Source: Piscirickettsiaceae bacterium
GTDB taxonomy: Bacteria; Pseudomonadota; Gammaproteobacteria; Thiomicrospirales; Thiomicrospiraceae
Assembly: GCA_021767305.1 (NCBI GenBank)
Contig: JAASTL010000054.1
Span: forward strand, 1-6,545
Length of the DNA: 6,545 nucleotides
Direction: 5' to 3'
Shown: piece after piece, positions 5,326 to 6,545 of the stretch
Layout of the letters: each line of letters opens with the position of its first letter
How positions within the stretch are numbered: position 1 is the stretch's first letter
The notes under the pieces: model-generated
Seen by the model: only the letters and a program-made list of their open reading frames with translations
Told to the model about the DNA's origin: nothing
The model's database searches: none
Program-made: the position numbers and the translations under genes

Positions 5326-6276
5326 ATGATCAACCAACACCTTAATGGCCAAAAACTCATCAATGAGTTGACTACCATTCTTGATGACCTGCACCGATAT
5401 GCCACCACGGTTGATCATTATGTCATCACCTCTGCCCTTGATTTAAAAGGCAACTTTGTCTCCGCAAGCCAAGCTTTTTGCAAAATATCCGGCTACTCGG
5501 AAAAAGAGTTGATTGGTCAAAATCACCGTATTTTAAGCCATCCAGATACCGACCCCAAAACTTACAGCCAAATGTGGGAAAGCCTTCACGCCGGTAAATC
5601 CTGGCATGGAGAGCTACAAAAATCATCCAAAGCTGGCAATACGTATTGGGTTGAAATGAACATTGAACCCACTCGCAATCAACAAGATGAAGTCATTGGT
5701 TATATTACGATTCAAAAAGATATTACCGACCAAAAACGTATTGAAGAGCTCACCATTACCGATGAACTCACCGGGGTTTATAACCGCAGACATTTCGATA
5801 AGATTCTCAAAATTGAAATGGAGCGTGCCCGCCGCGCCAATAATCATTTGTGTATGCTAATGATTGATGTCGATAACTTTAAAAAGTACAACGACACCTA
5901 TGGTCATCAGGCTGGTGATTGGATTCTTAAAGGGATTGCCAAGCACATGAGAAATACCTTTAAACGTGCGGGTGACTTCTGCTTTAGATTAGGTGGGGAA
6001 GAGTTTGCCGTGTTATTTCATGCGAATGATGTAGACCAAGCTATTACTGTCAGCGAAAAGTTGCGCAACTCCATCTTTGAAAATGATATTGAACATACCG
6101 GTAACCTGCCTTATCAATGCCTAACCGTCTCAGGCGGTTTAATGGCATTAAACCCAAAGAAAGTTTACATTGAAGAAGAGATTTATAAATATGCTGATGA
6201 AGCGCTTTATCGAGCTAAGAATAATGGACGCAACCGTATAGAAATTCACGAGGAAGGCGAAGTAGAGCTGTTCTAG
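5326..6276 (+). CDS. PAS-GGDEF diguanylate cyclase
   Basis: A 316-residue protein predicted to join two GTP into c-di-GMP. It has no membrane segment or signal peptide, so it should be cytoplasmic. A short N-terminal helical part (1-30) leads into a PAS domain (about 31-135) with a PAC end (YWVEMNIEP...GYITIQKDITDQKR). The stretch HPDTDPKTYSQMWESLHAGKSWHGELQ resembles the FAD-binding PAS of the aerotaxis sensor Aer, hinting at a redox or oxygen input, though cofactor binding cannot be proved by eye. A linker helix joins the GGDEF domain (about 144-308): DELTGVYNRR (146-155), metal-site D181 in IDVDNF, active site GGEEF (223-227), and the product-inhibition site RAGD (214-217) exactly five residues before it. 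All key motifs are intact, so an active, feedback-inhibited enzyme is likely. There is no EAL or HD-GYP domain. It lies 95 bp after yebC, with a distant AAGG (12 nt before the ATG). Confidence 0.95.
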   Translation: MINQHLNGQKLINELTTILDDLHRYATTVDHYVITSALDLKGNFVSASQAFCKISGYSEKELIGQNHRILSHPDTDPKTYSQMWESLHAGKSWHGELQKSSKAGNTYWVEMNIEPTRNQQDEVIGYITIQKDITDQKRIEELTITDELTGVYNRRHFDKILKIEMERARRANNHLCMLMIDVDNFKKYNDTYGHQAGDWILKGIAKHMRNTFKRAGDFCFRLGGEEFAVLFHANDVDQAITVSEKLRNSIFENDIEHTGNLPYQCLTVSGGLMALNPKKVYIEEEIYKYADEALYRAKNNGRNRIEIHEEGEVELF

Positions 6277-6364
6277 AAGTCGCGCTTTTCTAAAAAGCAT
6301 TAAATCTTATTTTTCTAATAAACTGTCTTACCGATAACGTGCATTTCACTAAATTCATTGCCAT

Positions 6365-6406
6365 AAAAAAGCCTGAAAGGAGATATAAATCCTTTCAGGC
6401 TTTTTT
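6365..6406 (+). terminator. Two-way rho-independent terminator between the cyclase gene and idh
   Basis: An 11-bp perfect GC-containing stem GCCTGAAAGGA/TCCTTTCAGGC is extended by six A:T pairs, with an 8-nt loop (6382-6389). A6 on the left and T6 on the right make it equally good on both strands. It sits between converging genes and should end both. Confidence 0.95.
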
Positions 6407-6434
6407 GTAACAATGAGCTATTTACTAAATATTC

Positions 6435-6458
6435 GACTTAAATCTTAGACTTAAATCT
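6435..6458. repeat. Direct 11-bp repeat across the idh stop codon
   Basis: GACTTAAATCT occurs at 6435-6445 and 6448-6458, a 13-bp period. The copy at 6448 contains the idh stop codon. On the minus strand the stop is followed in frame by a second stop one codon later (TAA GTC TAA). It looks like a small local duplication. Confidence 0.8.
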
Positions 6459-6545
6459 GCGCAATAATCTCATTTAGCGTGGCGCTTGGACGCATCACCG
6501 CTGCTGTTTGCTCTGCATTAGGTTGGTAGTATCCACCAATATCAA
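6451..6545 (-). CDS. Monomeric NADP-dependent isocitrate dehydrogenase, C-terminal end (partial)
   Basis: The minus strand reads DIGGYYQPNAEQTAAVMRPSATLNEIIAQI and then TAA (6453-6451). The blocks [DV]-[IL]-GGYY and MRPSATxN at the very end are the hallmark C-terminus of the monomeric (about 740-residue, IDH-II type) isocitrate dehydrogenase, which oxidises isocitrate to 2-oxoglutarate with NADP in the TCA cycle. Only 30 residues are present, with the gene continuing beyond the right edge, so the active site cannot be examined. It converges on the diguanylate cyclase gene. In Pseudomonas the monomeric enzyme lies near clpS-clpA-infA (from memory), which supports the call. Confidence 0.88.
   Translation of the reverse strand, partial: DIGGYYQPNAEQTAAVMRPSATLNEIIAQI

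Noticed and set aside
6284..6298. GCTTTT-CTA-AAAAGC hairpin right after the cyclase stop
   Set aside because: It is a short, mostly A:T stem with no clean T run. The strong terminator at 6365-6406 explains termination better.

Overview
The window is ordinary core-genome DNA from a gammaproteobacterium of moderately low GC content. I infer a sulfur-oxidiser-type lineage such as Thiomicrospira, Hydrogenovibrio or Thiomicrorhabdus; this rests on general feel for protein style, base composition and gene neighbourhood, and no marker in the window proves it. There is no mobile element, phage gene, CRISPR array, tRNA or rRNA.

Layout, left to right. The window opens with the last codons of sdhB (succinate dehydrogenase iron-sulfur subunit). 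It is followed by sdhE, the FAD-attachment factor for the same complex, with a possible 13-codon coupling ORF between them. A clear sigma-70 promoter, whose -35 box overlaps the sdhE stop codon, then drives infA (translation initiation factor IF-1). A strong two-way terminator closes infA. The convergent clpS-clpA operon reads leftward from about 3464 to 868 and encodes the N-degron adaptor ClpS and its AAA+ unfoldase ClpA. The two genes overlap by one base (TGATG), and the clpA ribosome-binding site lies inside clpS.

A gene-free stretch of about 400 bp (3465-3862) separates clpS from three rightward genes. It carries a striking 52-bp imperfect inverted repeat near clpS and a smaller interrupted palindrome over a possible promoter. 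The rightward genes are a long-form PhnA/YjdM-family zinc-ribbon protein, a YebC/TACO1-family protein of the YeeN-like type, and a PAS-GGDEF diguanylate cyclase with intact active-site and inhibitory-site motifs. A long AT-rich hairpin precedes the cyclase gene. A two-way terminator then separates the cyclase from the C-terminal end of a leftward gene, recognised as monomeric NADP-dependent isocitrate dehydrogenase.

Functionally the window touches the TCA cycle at both ends (succinate dehydrogenase and isocitrate dehydrogenase), translation (IF-1, YebC), targeted proteolysis (ClpS-ClpA) and c-di-GMP signalling. From memory, infA, clpA, clpS and monomeric idh also lie together in Pseudomonas, so the phnA/yebC/cyclase trio may be a lineage-specific filling of a conserved neighbourhood. 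I see no convincing undescribed system. The items most worth a second look are the non-coding inverted repeats at 3495-3546, 5245-5309 and 3711-3730.
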